Shown: piece by piece, positions 38,845 to 47,643 of the stretch | Numbering within the stretch: the stretch's first letter is position 1 | Layout of the letters: each line of letters starts with the position of its first letter | DNA from: Nitrososphaerota archaeon | Lineage (GTDB): Archaea; Thermoproteota; Nitrososphaeria; Nitrososphaerales; Gagatemarchaeaceae | Direction of reading: 5' to 3' | DNA length: 64,000 nucleotides | NCBI GenBank assembly: GCA_027887045.1 | Contig: JAPCJH010000001.1 | Coordinates: 496,001 to 560,000 of the forward strand | The notes under the pieces: model-generated | What the model was told of the DNA's origin: nothing | What the model saw: the letters and a program-made list of their open reading frames with translations, nothing else | The model's database searches: none | Translations under genes and position numbers: made by a program

Positions 38845-39566
38845 AGCGCCGAAGACTCGGCCAGCACTACCTAGTCGACCGAGGCGTTGTGAAGAGAATA
38901 CTCGACCTGGCTTGCATTCAGGATGGCGAGCGGGTGCTGGAGATAGGAACGGGGAAGGGAGTTCTCACTACGGAGCTCGCAAGAATCTCCAGCAACGTGG
39001 AAGCCTACGAAGTAGATAGGCAGAACTATCTTGCTACGAGGAGACGTGTTGATGTGTCACGAGTTCAGCTTCACCCGGAGGATGCCTTTCAAGCCAAGCC
39101 GCTCTTTGATGTACTCGTTTCAAGCCTCCCTTACTCGCAGTCGGCGGGATTTATTGAGTGGCTCAGTGGAATGACATATAACCGTGGAATCGTGATCCTG
39201 CAGGAGGATTTCGTCCAGAAGATAACCGCGAAGCCTGGGAGCAAGAACTATAGGGGGATCTCGGTGCTTGCTCAAATATCAGCCGAAATCGTTCCTCGGG
39301 ACCGAGTCGAACGGGCCTCATTCAGTCCACCTCCACGGGTGGATTCGCGTCTAGTCTTCCTCAGGCCAAGAACCAGGCTCGAGAAGACAGAAATCATCTC
39401 GATCAAACGGTTGTTTTCCTTGAGAAGACGGAGGCTGCTCTCGGCTGCTAGAACGTTTGGAATGGATTCCAAACTCGTGCAATCATATGCCGTTGACCTC
39501 AGAGTATACCAACTAACTCCGCATCAGGTCCACGAGCTTGTGAAACTGTCGCTGGGGGCAGGATAG
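38841..39566 (+). CDS. rsmA: 16S rRNA dimethyladenosine transferase KsgA/Dim1
   Basis: A 241-residue KsgA, which dimethylates the two adjacent adenines near the 3' end of 16S rRNA. The start LGQHYLVDRGVVKRI, SAM motif I VLEIGTGKGVLTTEL (about residues 31-45) and the catalytic loop SSLPYSQSAGFIEW (about 93-106) are present. The catalytic loop has Ser where most members have Asn in NLPY. FSPPPRVDSRLVFLRP is the conserved C-terminal domain entry. Coupled to DUF655. Confidence 0.95.
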   Translation: MKRRRLGQHYLVDRGVVKRILDLACIQDGERVLEIGTGKGVLTTELARISSNVEAYEVDRQNYLATRRRVDVSRVQLHPEDAFQAKPLFDVLVSSLPYSQSAGFIEWLSGMTYNRGIVILQEDFVQKITAKPGSKNYRGISVLAQISAEIVPRDRVERASFSPPPRVDSRLVFLRPRTRLEKTEIISIKRLFSLRRRRLLSAARTFGMDSKLVQSYAVDLRVYQLTPHQVHELVKLSLGAG

Positions 39567-39577
39567 GAGTCAGAGGT

Positions 39578-40285
39578 TTGTTGGACCACATCTCGGTTGC
39601 GCTGGTTGAACCAGAATATCCAGTAAACGTTGGCTATGTCGCTCGACTTCTCAAGAACTTCGGCGTTCCCAAGCTATACTTCATCAACGCGAAAATCGAC
39701 CTGTCGGTCGCCTCGATTTACGCATCACATGGTGCAGACGTCCTGGACTCAGCAGAGTGTGTCGACTTCGGCGAGCTGAGGAGACGCCATGAATTGCTTG
39801 TTGCGACCAGCGCCGTACGAGCTCGAAGAAAGGGGAACGTGGTAAGGAGGAGCGTCAGGCTGGAAAAGGCGGCTTCATACGTGCGAGCCTCTCGGAGCGC
39901 TTCCTTGGTACTGGGAAGAGATACGACCGGTCTAACAAATGAGGAGATAAAGTTGTGCGACATAGTCACGACGGTCGATACGGGCGCCCCGTACAACACA
40001 TTGAACGTCAGTCATGCGGCTGCTATCATGCTCTACTTGATCTACAGGGGGCGCCTTAGAAGCAGGATTCCCTCTAAGGAGTCCAGGGATATATTCGGCC
40101 GTCAACTCTACGACCTTGCTCTGGCGACAGGTTTCAGGAAGCACAAGAGGATTGGCCTCAAGCAAGCGATTAAGCGGATCGCCGCGACTTCCCAACTGAC
40201 AGAGCAAGAATTGTTTCTAATGACTGGTATTTTCAGAAAGGCAATTGGGATGGGAGAGAACGATCACCCACGAACGAAGACGTAG
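39578..40285 (+). CDS. trmJ: SpoU/TrmJ-family tRNA ribose methyltransferase
   Basis: A 235-residue SPOUT methyltransferase of the TrmJ type, which methylates the ribose of nucleotide 32 in tRNA. Motif 1 is VEPEYPVNVGYVARLLKNFG (about 10-29), motif 2 SLVLGRDTTGLTNEE (about 110-124) and motif 3 APYNTLNVSHAAAIMLY (about 137-153), which builds the knotted SAM site. A C-terminal helical domain follows. TTG start, 11 bases after ksgA. It overlaps the convergent TrmG10 gene by 22 bases. Confidence 0.92.
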   Translation: MLDHISVALVEPEYPVNVGYVARLLKNFGVPKLYFINAKIDLSVASIYASHGADVLDSAECVDFGELRRRHELLVATSAVRARRKGNVVRRSVRLEKAASYVRASRSASLVLGRDTTGLTNEEIKLCDIVTTVDTGAPYNTLNVSHAAAIMLYLIYRGRLRSRIPSKESRDIFGRQLYDLALATGFRKHKRIGLKQAIKRIAATSQLTEQELFLMTGIFRKAIGMGENDHPRTKT

Positions 40286-41466
40286 ACGCCCCTCTTGACC
40301 CACCTGGTGCTTTCGAAGGACAGTCTCACGGGGTAGTCGAACGTAGCCCCGCGCGGCTGAAATTCTGATAGGCCGAGCTCTCTCGCACCGTCCAAAATTA
40401 TGTATACTTCGTCCCCGTTCAACGCTTGAACTACGGGAACAACGATGACCAGCCTCCCTCCCCGCTTCAGCACACCTGCGACAGATCGAAGCGATTTTGA
40501 GTAGACTTCGCTTGCCTGATTCACCATCCCCTTCGCTTGCCTTAGTGTGGGCCGCGAGTGGATTTTCGGCAGGAGGATGGGTTCCGTGACAACGCCGTCA
40601 ACCATTGCTCCGTTCAGCACTCGCGGAATATCTCTCGCATCCCCTTGTTCTACTCGGAATGCGCCGAGCCGGGCAGACCCTTCCTGACCCTGCAACCAAC
40701 TTAGATTCTCTTGGGTCTGCCTAATTCTGTTGGGCCCCCGGTCAATCCCAATACAATTAAGGGATTGCAGCATACCTTCGGCTAAGATGGTTCCGGACCC
40801 GCAAAAGGGATCTAGAAGAGATTGTCCGGGGGACAAGGAGGCCAGATTTACAAGTGTCCGGGCCAATCTGGGGGACAGAGATATGGAAGGACTTGGCACC
40901 GGCTTCTCGGTCCCCAACCGTCTGTCCAAATCGTGCGCTGGGACATACGCAGTTGCACCCAGATGGTATCCTTCATATGACGGAACGCACACAAAATCGA
41001 CTGATCGTCTGGAGATGACGTCGTCCGCGGACAGTTCCTGGTTTTGGGGCCGGAGGAGACGAGACTTCCTGAAACCGAGTGCACGAATCCCTTCATGGAG
41101 GCTCGTGACGACATCGTCGTATACACTCGCGTCACTGTTAGCGCAGTATAGACTCAGTGAAAAGTTGGACAATTCGTTCGTGTGTTGGAGTACCTTGCCG
41201 AGGAACTCGTTCACGTTCCCTTGGGCGTCATTGGGCCGAACGAAAGTGACCGGACAAGCATACTTGTGAATCCCTCCGAGCTTCGGGACGGCCTCAGTCG
41301 TTAGGGTGTCAAAGTTCAGAAGACTCGCCCTGTCGCAAAGGACTCGGATACTGCGAAGACTGCCGGACAGAACAGAGTAGGCTTCCAAGCGGGAGAGGTC
41401 GCCGAAGGCTTGCACTATGATTGCCAGGCGAGAGTCCAACAGACGTTTGTCGAGGATGAAAGGCAA
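40264..41466 (-). CDS. THUMP-domain tRNA guanine-10 methyltransferase (TrmG10/Trm11 family)
   Basis: A 400-residue protein of the TrmG10/Trm11 family. The N-terminal 150 residues form the THUMP-like RNA-binding domain. The methyltransferase domain has LDPFCGSGTILAEGML (about residues 218-233, motif I) and CIGIDRGPNRI. The catalytic motif reads VVTEPILLPKI rather than the usual NPPY/DPPY, a form seen in some Trm11-type enzymes. The enzymes make N2-methyl or dimethylguanosine at tRNA position 10. Converges with trmJ. Confidence 0.85.
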   Translation of the reverse strand: MPFILDKRLLDSRLAIIVQAFGDLSRLEAYSVLSGSLRSIRVLCDRASLLNFDTLTTEAVPKLGGIHKYACPVTFVRPNDAQGNVNEFLGKVLQHTNELSNFSLSLYCANSDASVYDDVVTSLHEGIRALGFRKSRLLRPQNQELSADDVISRRSVDFVCVPSYEGYHLGATAYVPAHDLDRRLGTEKPVPSPSISLSPRLARTLVNLASLSPGQSLLDPFCGSGTILAEGMLQSLNCIGIDRGPNRIRQTQENLSWLQGQEGSARLGAFRVEQGDARDIPRVLNGAMVDGVVTEPILLPKIHSRPTLRQAKGMVNQASEVYSKSLRSVAGVLKRGGRLVIVVPVVQALNGDEVYIILDGARELGLSEFQPRGATFDYPVRLSFESTRWVKRGVYVFVRG

Positions 41467-41558
41467 TTTTTCGAAACATGGGGATCATGCTTAATATAAG
41501 GTCGCACCGCTATGGTCATGCTTTTAGGCCCGTTTGTCTCCGGATTTCAGACGTTCGA

Positions 41559-41965
41559 TTGCGTCACCGTTTCATCTTTCTGGCCCTAGTCATAATTGCG
41601 GGAACCGCCATCGTTTCTTGGGCGGCAACTCAGCGGTTCTTTTGTTGTCCTGATTTTACAAGCAACAACCAAGTTTCAGCTAACGTAATATCGTGTTCTC
41701 CCTCAATCAGCGACGAGGTTGCGCGCTAGAAGTGCAGGCTCTTGGATCAACTGACGTGTCCACAACAAACAATTGTTCGCTCTCGTTTTCGGGAACTCGT
41801 TTTCAAGGCATAGTGTCAAACGGAGGGACAATCAGGGCAGGGTCTAGCCTTTCTGGCGTGACCTGCACTGTCGCGGGACATGCAGCTTCAGCTGGCTCTG
41901 AAGTCCTTTGCTCCTTGACCCTTTCAAATGGGGGCGTAGTCGCTTTCTCGGGGACATCCTCTTGA
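41559..41965 (+). pseudogene. Pilin-like or secreted Cys-containing protein, split by a frame change
   Basis: Two overlapping frames look like one gene. The first runs from TTG 41559 to the stop at 41729: LRHRFIFLALVIIAGTAIVSWA is a signal-like or pilin-like membrane segment, then FFCCPDFTSNNQVSANVISC. The second (from GTG 41693 to 41965) continues GCALEVQALGSTDVSTTNNC and ends with Ser/Gly/Thr-rich strands carrying two more Cys. Joining them near position 41697-41702 gives a single membrane-anchored beta-rich protein of about 130 residues. GCTTAATATAAGG at 41485-41497 is a good TATA element. A real frameshift, a sequencing error or two coupled genes are all possible. Confidence 0.45.
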
Positions 41966-42141
41966 CGCTATTCCAGAGGAATACCCCTCCTTGTTGAACT
42001 GGGTTCTTATCTAGACGTCTCGCGATTGCGATGATCCGGTCAGCCGCAACATGACACCGTGCTAAAGTGGGCTGTGCACACAAGTCATCGTGAAGATTAA
42101 TTAGGAGTGCTTGACGCGCTGCTAAATCGAGGACGAGATTT

Positions 42142-42651
42142 TTGCATGGCAAGAACTACCGGGAAGTTAAAAGTATGGCATACACACGGAAAGAGTTCGC
42201 GCCCGGTGCGCCGAACTCGAAGGTCGCCCGTTTCACAACGGGGAAGAATAGATCTGATTATGCATATGTCCTTCAGTTGATTTCTGAGGGGAGGGTTCAG
42301 ATTAGACACAACGCTCTCGAAGCGGCAAGGGTGGCCTGTAACAAGAAACTCGCTCTTCTTGGCGAAGACAATTACTTTCTCGTAGTAAAGACGTATCCGC
42401 ACATAATTTTGAGAGAAAACAAGATGATAGCCACGGCTGGAGCAGACAGGCTCCAGGAGGGGATGAGAAAGGCTTTCGGCAAACCGATTGGCCTGGCTGC
42501 CAGAGTCGACATAGGAAGCCCAATCTTGGAGCTGAGAGTGAAAGCCGAGAACCTCGAAGTCGGGAAAACGGCGATGAAAGCAGCTACTTCGAAACTTCCG
42601 ATGAAGACGAAAATCAAGGTAATACCCCTAGAGAATCCGATCGCCCAATGA
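42142..42651 (+). CDS. rpl10e: Ribosomal protein L10e (L16 family)
   Basis: A 169-residue L10e (universal uL16). The start TTG 42142 gives MHGKNYREVKSMAYTRKEFA, matching the conserved N-terminus; the internal ATG 42175 would delete it. Later motifs include KAFGKPIGLAARVDIGSPIL, the uL16 core, although the sequence is somewhat divergent. It lies in the 50S subunit near the A site. AGATTAATTAGG at 42093-42104 is the likely TATA element. It overlaps dph2 by four bases. Confidence 0.93.
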   Translation: MHGKNYREVKSMAYTRKEFAPGAPNSKVARFTTGKNRSDYAYVLQLISEGRVQIRHNALEAARVACNKKLALLGEDNYFLVVKTYPHIILRENKMIATAGADRLQEGMRKAFGKPIGLAARVDIGSPILELRVKAENLEVGKTAMKAATSKLPMKTKIKVIPLENPIAQ

Positions 42652-43685
42652 CCGTTTGGATTAATGAGGAGAAGGTGTTCTCTCTCATAGAAGAGAAGAA
42701 ACCTCGAGGAATCGTGCTTAACGCGCCGGGCGGGCTTCTCAAACAGACTCGTGGGTTGATGGACAAGATCAAAGAAAGATATGGGATCCCCAGCGTGCTC
42801 GTGGGCGATTCGTGTTTCGGCATCTGTGATACCGTCGACAACGAGGTTGAGAAGCTTGGCGCAGACATGGCTCTCCACATAGGACACAACGCCGTGGTCC
42901 AAACAGTGGGTGACTACACTTATTTGATCGATGCGGTCGACGACGTCAAGTTCGATGGTGTCTTGAACACCGCAATCCCTCTCATGAAAGAGTTTCACAA
43001 GATCGGACTTGTCACCTTCAGCCAACACCTCAACGAGCTGGAATCAGCGAAGGCGACGTTGGAAGACGCTGGTTTCGAAGTGAAGATCGGGCGAAAGAAC
43101 AATCTGTTGCTGGGGAGTCAGATCTTCGGTTGTGATTTCTCGACGATTCACCCGCTACGAAACGAGGTGGATGCATTTTGCTTTCTGGGGCAGAGTGAAT
43201 TCCATGTGGTGGGGCTTGCGTTGGCGACTGGTAAGCCGACGTATATGCTCGATCCCTATCTCCAAGAGGTCACAAACATGGAGGAAGCTGCAGAGGAGAG
43301 GAGGAAGAGAGCCATCCTCGCGGTCTACAAAGCGCTGGATGCTAGGACAATTGGAGTAATTACCGGGCTGAAGGAAGGCCAGAGGATGATAGGAAGGAGC
43401 AGATGGATTACCAAGAGGCTCGAGATGCATGGTAGGAAGGTTCTTCAGTTAGCAATGAGAGAGATAACACCTGAAAGACTGGCTCCTTATAGAGACGTGG
43501 ACGCATTCATCCAGACCGCTTGTCCTCGGATTTCCATCGACGGTTTTACATTTGACAGACCGGTTCTCTCGATACCCCAAGCAGACGCGCTGGTCAGGTT
43601 GATGGACGGAAAGGAAATTGGGGATTTCCTGGAAAGGCCCAAGTGGATCGAGCTGACCGTAGGGCTGCTGCCGAGGAGAAGGTAG
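42648..43685 (+). CDS. dph2: Diphthamide biosynthesis enzyme Dph2
   Basis: A 345-residue archaeal Dph2. The three cysteines that bind the unusual 4Fe-4S cluster are visible: GDSCFGICD (about residues 59-67), GSQIFGCDFS (about 156-165) and TACPRISIDG (about 285-294). The enzyme cleaves SAM to a 3-amino-3-carboxypropyl radical and modifies a histidine of elongation factor 2. Starts four bases inside the L10e gene and ends directly at the Csl4 start, so the three are coupled. Confidence 0.94.
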   Translation: MTVWINEEKVFSLIEEKKPRGIVLNAPGGLLKQTRGLMDKIKERYGIPSVLVGDSCFGICDTVDNEVEKLGADMALHIGHNAVVQTVGDYTYLIDAVDDVKFDGVLNTAIPLMKEFHKIGLVTFSQHLNELESAKATLEDAGFEVKIGRKNNLLLGSQIFGCDFSTIHPLRNEVDAFCFLGQSEFHVVGLALATGKPTYMLDPYLQEVTNMEEAAEERRKRAILAVYKALDARTIGVITGLKEGQRMIGRSRWITKRLEMHGRKVLQLAMREITPERLAPYRDVDAFIQTACPRISIDGFTFDRPVLSIPQADALVRLMDGKEIGDFLERPKWIELTVGLLPRRR

Positions 43686-44258
43686 ATGTCGAGCACCCGT
43701 GATTCAAAGGCTCTCCCCGGCGACAAGCTGGCGGTGGTGGAGGAATTCCTCCTTGGGAAGAACGTGTACGAGCAATCTGGGTCAGTCAGAGCGCTTCTGG
43801 TCGGAAAGGTCAAGGTCGACCAATCAAAGGGTGAAATATCGGTGTACCCGGTGAAGATCGCTAGGACCCCTGCCTTGGGGGATCTGGTAACCGGGCAGGT
43901 CGAAGCGGTCCAAACGAGCTCGGCTGGGATTCGAATCTATTACATTAATGGCAAACCAACCGACCAGGGGTTTTCCGGGATGCTTTTGATGCGGGGGGAA
44001 CCAGGCGGCAGGGGAGCTAGGAGAAGAACGTATGTGAAACTCGGTGACATAGTACGCGCGAGCGTGTCTAGCACGCTTAATGGAATCATCCAACTCTCAA
44101 TCGACAACGAAAGGACGGGGGTCGTCTTTGCGAAATGCAGTAACTGTGGGAGGCCCTTGACGCGAGGAGGAAGCTACAGGGCCAAATGCGATGAATGCGG
44201 CAACGTTGAAGAAAGAAAATTCGCGAACGACTTCGGGCAGTTCCCTATTCAACCATAA
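43686..44258 (+). CDS. csl4: Exosome RNA-binding subunit Csl4
   Basis: A 190-residue Csl4. An N-terminal domain (LPGDKLAVVEEFLLGKNVYE) precedes the S1 domain (GDLVTGQVEAVQTSSAGIRI, GDIVRASVSST) and a C-terminal zinc ribbon (CSNCG, CDECG at about 151-175). It caps the archaeal exosome and recruits RNA and DnaG. No gap to dph2. The other exosome subunits are not in this window. Confidence 0.93.
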   Translation: MSSTRDSKALPGDKLAVVEEFLLGKNVYEQSGSVRALLVGKVKVDQSKGEISVYPVKIARTPALGDLVTGQVEAVQTSSAGIRIYYINGKPTDQGFSGMLLMRGEPGGRGARRRTYVKLGDIVRASVSSTLNGIIQLSIDNERTGVVFAKCSNCGRPLTRGGSYRAKCDECGNVEERKFANDFGQFPIQP

Positions 44259-44291
44259 TTTTATTAACTTAACCCCGAAGGGCCGAACAAG

Positions 44292-44579
44292 ATGCAGATA
44301 CAGACGTCTCATGAAGACGATAAGGGTTTTACGGTCGAGATAGTCGGAGAGGACTACTCTCTGGCTGAAATCGTGCATCATGAGCTGCTCGACGAGAAGA
44401 GCGTTACCTTCGCCGGGGTCGTTCCGCCTCATCCACTTATCAAAAAGCTTGTGCTCAAGGTCAGAGCCCAAAGAATCAAACCGGAGAAGGCGTTTGCAAG
44501 TAGCGTCGAGAGGGCGGCTGACACGGCGCACGACCTCATGGAGACCATCACCAAGGCGCTTGGTGGTGAATCCGACTGA
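44292..44579 (+). CDS. rpoL: RNA polymerase subunit Rpb11 (RpoL)
   Basis: A 95-residue RpoL with the characteristic GEDYSLAEIVHHELLDEKSV and AGVVPPHPLIKKLVLKVRAQ segments. It pairs with the Rpb3 homologue to start RNA polymerase assembly. TTTTATTAAC at 44260-44269 is an excellent TATA element for a leaderless ATG at 44292. Its stop codon overlaps the CTG start proposed for TFS. Confidence 0.96.
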   Translation: MQIQTSHEDDKGFTVEIVGEDYSLAEIVHHELLDEKSVTFAGVVPPHPLIKKLVLKVRAQRIKPEKAFASSVERAADTAHDLMETITKALGGESD

Positions 44580-44920
44580 AGTTCTGCCCCAAATGCGGAA
44601 CCCGCCTTCAACTGAAGCAGGTGAAATCTCAGAGAGGTGTTTCGATCACCTACTTGTGTGCGAACTGCGGGTACGCGAACAAGGCCGGAAAGAGCGTCGT
44701 GCAGACGACGGAAGAGGAATTGTCTGCGGCTGCTCCGATAAAGGTGGTCGGAGATAAAGAGAGCAAGCTGAACACGCTTCCCACAACTAAAATCGACTGT
44801 CCAAAATGCGGTCACGATGAAGCGATGTGGTGGATGCTGCAGACAAGAAGCGGCGACGAACCTCCAACGCAGTTCTACAGATGCTTGAAGTGCAATCACA
44901 CCTGGCGTAGCTATTCCTAG
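44576..44920 (+). CDS. tfs: Transcription elongation/cleavage factor TFS, apparent CTG start
   Basis: A 114-residue TFS, the archaeal TFIIS/Rpb12.2-type factor that rescues backtracked RNA polymerase. The N-terminal ribbon is KFCPKCGTRLQLKQ with the partner CANCGYAN, and the C-terminal ribbon is CPKCGHDEAMWW with FYRCLKCNHTW. The acidic loop TRSGDEPPTQ carries the Asp-Glu pair that stimulates RNA cleavage. In this frame an in-frame TGA at 44567-44569 lies just upstream, and the only codon able to start before the first CxxC is CTG at 44576, which overlaps the RpoL stop as CTGA. GTG 44621 would remove the first ribbon half. Confidence 0.88.
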   Translation: MKFCPKCGTRLQLKQVKSQRGVSITYLCANCGYANKAGKSVVQTTEEELSAAAPIKVVGDKESKLNTLPTTKIDCPKCGHDEAMWWMLQTRSGDEPPTQFYRCLKCNHTWRSYS

Positions 44921-45474
44921 AACTCGTCGGTCGTTTGTACGATCACGGCCTCGCCATTTGCCACCAAGACGTCCACATTCGCGGAGGGGACCAAGGCCAA
45001 GTCCTGGGGCTTGAAGGGTCCGTACCTCTTCAGGTCGAATCCCATTATCTCAGTGACGGGCTTCAGGAAGCGCACGGTGATGCTCTTTCCCATCTCGGCC
45101 TTGTAAGCGATCCCGAGGATTGACGATTGCCCGCTCGCAACCGCCTGCAAGAATGCTGTTTTCCTCGATTCGAACAAATCTTTCGCGGAACAGATGTGCC
45201 TTTCCTCGGGGAGGAGCTGCTGTATCGTCCCTTTCGAATTCGCTTTTCTGAGCCTGGCGTTTAGCAGCATCTCGACCATCCCGGAAATCATTTCGTTCTG
45301 TCTCACGATCAACCTGTTTGTAATCTCAGAGTTGTTTGAATTCGCTGTCCTCCTCAGACTCTGCATATAGGCTGCGACTCTTGAGTACAAGTCGGAGGGG
45401 ACATATGCTAGCCTTTCTGATTGTTCTTCCAAGTCGAGTTGTCGCCGCAATCCCTCGATTACGCTTTCAGGCAA
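44917..45474 (-). CDS. gins: GINS complex subunit
   Basis: A 185-residue archaeal GINS protein. The N-terminal helical A domain includes VPSDLYSRVAAYMQSLRR and the C-terminal B domain reads ITVRFLKPVTEIMGFDLKRY, GPFKPQDLALVPSANVDVLV. It is the Gins51/Sld5 arrangement (A then B). GINS joins MCM and Cdc45/GAN in the replicative helicase. It lies four bases after priS, and priS, gins and pcna form the usual archaeal replication cluster. It overlaps the convergent TFS gene by four bases. Confidence 0.88.
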   Translation of the reverse strand: MPESVIEGLRRQLDLEEQSERLAYVPSDLYSRVAAYMQSLRRTANSNNSEITNRLIVRQNEMISGMVEMLLNARLRKANSKGTIQQLLPEERHICSAKDLFESRKTAFLQAVASGQSSILGIAYKAEMGKSITVRFLKPVTEIMGFDLKRYGPFKPQDLALVPSANVDVLVANGEAVIVQTTDEF

Positions 45475-45477
45475 AAA

Positions 45478-46596
45478 TCACGCGACCTCCCCCAGACCTC
45501 TGGCGAGCATGTAGACGGCGGCGAAGGTGGGGATAATCACGTTTTCGGACTCGAATGGGCCGAACTTCATTCCTTTCAACTTGAATTCGGGGGAGAACTT
45601 AACCCTGATCGAGGCCCGGTCGTCCGGCAGCACCACGGGGTCACTTCGAGGGTCGAAACTGTCCTGCGGGTCAACCCTCATCTTCAGCATGCCCGAGGTT
45701 CCGTGGAGGGTCCCAGCCATGCGGAATACTCTATGGATATCCGTGGTAACTGACGGGTCGATTCGGGCAGCCTGACTCTTGACGCTCTCATCTATTACAC
45801 GCTGCGTGATGTTCTTCTTCGGGGACTTGATAGGGCTGTTGTCTTTGTCTGCGGAAAGAACGTACTTGCTCAATCGCCGAGCCCATCCGTAGTCTTCCTC
45901 TGAGCCGGGTCCCTGAGCGAGCGCCCGCTTCAAGGAAGCGAGGAAAACCTGGGAAAAGGCTGTTCCAGAGCCGCGCAGGTATTCCGAGATGTCGCCCCTT
46001 GCTGCCGAGTTCAGTCGATTGAATCTTGCGTCGTACACGTGCAGGTGGTAGCCCCGGTTCCCGGAGAAGTAGGCTTTGATGTTTTCCCTAATCACTCCGA
46101 AATCCTCTGTGAGGAAAGCAACCAGCCTGAGCAGGTGACTCTTAGCCGCGCCCAGACAAACGTCGCAAACATTGTGCAATTCGACCGTGTTGGCTCCCTC
46201 GCATTTGGGGCATCTGGCCGGTCTCGGAATTCGGGCGTTGGTGCCGCACTCTTCGCAGTACCACACATCGTGCTTTTTCTTGCAATCGGTCGGGATGTCA
46301 TTCGCGTCTATGTCGAATATCAGCTCGGCGCCTTTCCACCCCTTTTCTTCCATAGGTAGAGTCGGAACGTCGTAGAAGGCGTTGGAAGAGTAGATAGAAG
46401 ACGGAGCCTGCCTCACGATTTCCGCTATCAACTCTCCGGGGTTCTTGAAAGACAGATGGCGGACCATGGTTCCCCCAAAGGGCGTGTACCCGAACTCTCT
46501 CTCTTCCATCTTTGTCGGGAACTCGATCCCTTCAGGATTCCTGAAGTAGTATTCCTTGTAAGTCGTCCTGAGGAATCTCAGAGTATCAGCGTTCAT
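45478..46596 (-). CDS. priS: DNA primase catalytic subunit PriS
   Basis: A 372-residue PriS. The metal-binding motif ELIFDIDANDI (about residues 90-100) carries the catalytic aspartates, the zinc-binding segment YCEECGTNARIPRPARCPKC lies after it, and SGNRGYHLHVY (about 181-191) is the nucleotide-binding SGxxGxHxH motif. RMAGTLHGTSGMLKMRV is the late conserved segment. It makes primers together with PriL, which is not in this window. Confidence 0.95.
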   Translation of the reverse strand: MNADTLRFLRTTYKEYYFRNPEGIEFPTKMEEREFGYTPFGGTMVRHLSFKNPGELIAEIVRQAPSSIYSSNAFYDVPTLPMEEKGWKGAELIFDIDANDIPTDCKKKHDVWYCEECGTNARIPRPARCPKCEGANTVELHNVCDVCLGAAKSHLLRLVAFLTEDFGVIRENIKAYFSGNRGYHLHVYDARFNRLNSAARGDISEYLRGSGTAFSQVFLASLKRALAQGPGSEEDYGWARRLSKYVLSADKDNSPIKSPKKNITQRVIDESVKSQAARIDPSVTTDIHRVFRMAGTLHGTSGMLKMRVDPQDSFDPRSDPVVLPDDRASIRVKFSPEFKLKGMKFGPFESENVIIPTFAAVYMLARGLGEVA

Positions 46597-46796
46597 TCCA
46601 TATCATGGCTTCCGAATATGGTAAGAAGCTGGTCGTATTTTTACCCCTTGATTCGTGGTCCATCGTGATACCCTGAGGGCCCCGAATCTTTGCGCTTGCC
46701 AAGATCGGTTCAATGTTCCTCGAACAGTTTCATCGAGCCAATCGAGCGGGGAGGAAATCTCGACCAATCTTTATTATCTGTCGGTGGTGAGCCTCA

Positions 46797-47570
46797 TTGA
46801 AGGCGAACCCCGAGGATTTGTTTCTGGCTAAGACTGCTAGTGCGTCTGAATGGAAAGCCGTCTCTTCGGCCATCAAGACGCTGGTTGAAGAAGCTACGTT
46901 TGAAGCGACGAGCGAAGCTCTTTCGTTCAGAGCGATGGACCCGTCCCACGTCGCTTTGGTGGATCTCCTGTGGCCGAACGTTTCATTCGAGCGTTACGAA
47001 TGCGACAAGCCGTTCAAATTCAGCCTCAGGGTCGAGGACTTTGTCAAACTGATCGGTCGGAGCGACACGAAGGACAGCGTGGAGATCTCTTCCACAGAGG
47101 AAGACATGATCATGATGAAATTCATGAATGGGTACAAGAGGGAGTTTACCATCCATTTGATTGAGAGTTCCGCCGCGACTGCGCCGCTACCGAAGTTGGA
47201 ATTTGACACAAAGATTTCGCTCACCAAGAGTGTATTCGAGAAGGTCCTGAGTGACATTTCGGTGGTCTCCGACCAGGTGACCATCCAAGCTGCAAACGAC
47301 AAACTTTCGTTCTCTGGAAAGAGCGACATCGGCGCTGCGTCTGTTCAGCTTGACAAGACAGGTGCTGACATTCTTGAGCTTCAGGTCAAGGCTGAGAGCA
47401 AAGGGACCTACAATATCGACTACCTTTTGGCGATTACCAAGGCGATCTCGACCGCGGACACGCTTACCTGCGAATACTCGTCGAAAAAACCTGTTAAGCT
47501 TGATTTCAAGTTGAACGAGCAGGGCGCGAGAATCCACTATTTCTTGGCCCCGCGGGTGAGCTCGGACTAG
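46797..47570 (+). CDS. pcn: Sliding clamp PCNA
   Basis: A 257-residue PCNA with two similar domains: FEATSEALSFRAMDPSHVAL (about residues 34-53) and a late IDYLLAITKAISTADTLTCE segment, ending in the family C-terminus HYFLAPRV. It encircles DNA and binds polymerases, ligase and nucleases. TTTATTAT at 46771-46778 fits a leaderless TTG at 46797. Upstream, 46597-46796 holds only the two divergent promoters and an imperfect dyad CCATAT/ATATGG (46598-46621). Confidence 0.96.
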   Translation: MKANPEDLFLAKTASASEWKAVSSAIKTLVEEATFEATSEALSFRAMDPSHVALVDLLWPNVSFERYECDKPFKFSLRVEDFVKLIGRSDTKDSVEISSTEEDMIMMKFMNGYKREFTIHLIESSAATAPLPKLEFDTKISLTKSVFEKVLSDISVVSDQVTIQAANDKLSFSGKSDIGAASVQLDKTGADILELQVKAESKGTYNIDYLLAITKAISTADTLTCEYSSKKPVKLDFKLNEQGARIHYFLAPRVSSD

Positions 47571-47643
47571 GGCAGCCTCATTTGTCATAACCAACCTTAA
47601 AAACTAGAGAAAACTCGGGATTTCACGCTTCTGGTGTTCATAG

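Noticed and set aside
41844-42402. Frames antisense to the L10e region and the split secreted gene
   Set aside because: No conserved sequence; the plus-strand ribosomal gene with its own TATA element explains the region.
46598-46621. Imperfectly placed dyad CCATAT...ATATGG next to the priS start
   Set aside because: Spacer of 12 bases and short arms; it sits at the start codon and is weak evidence for an operator.
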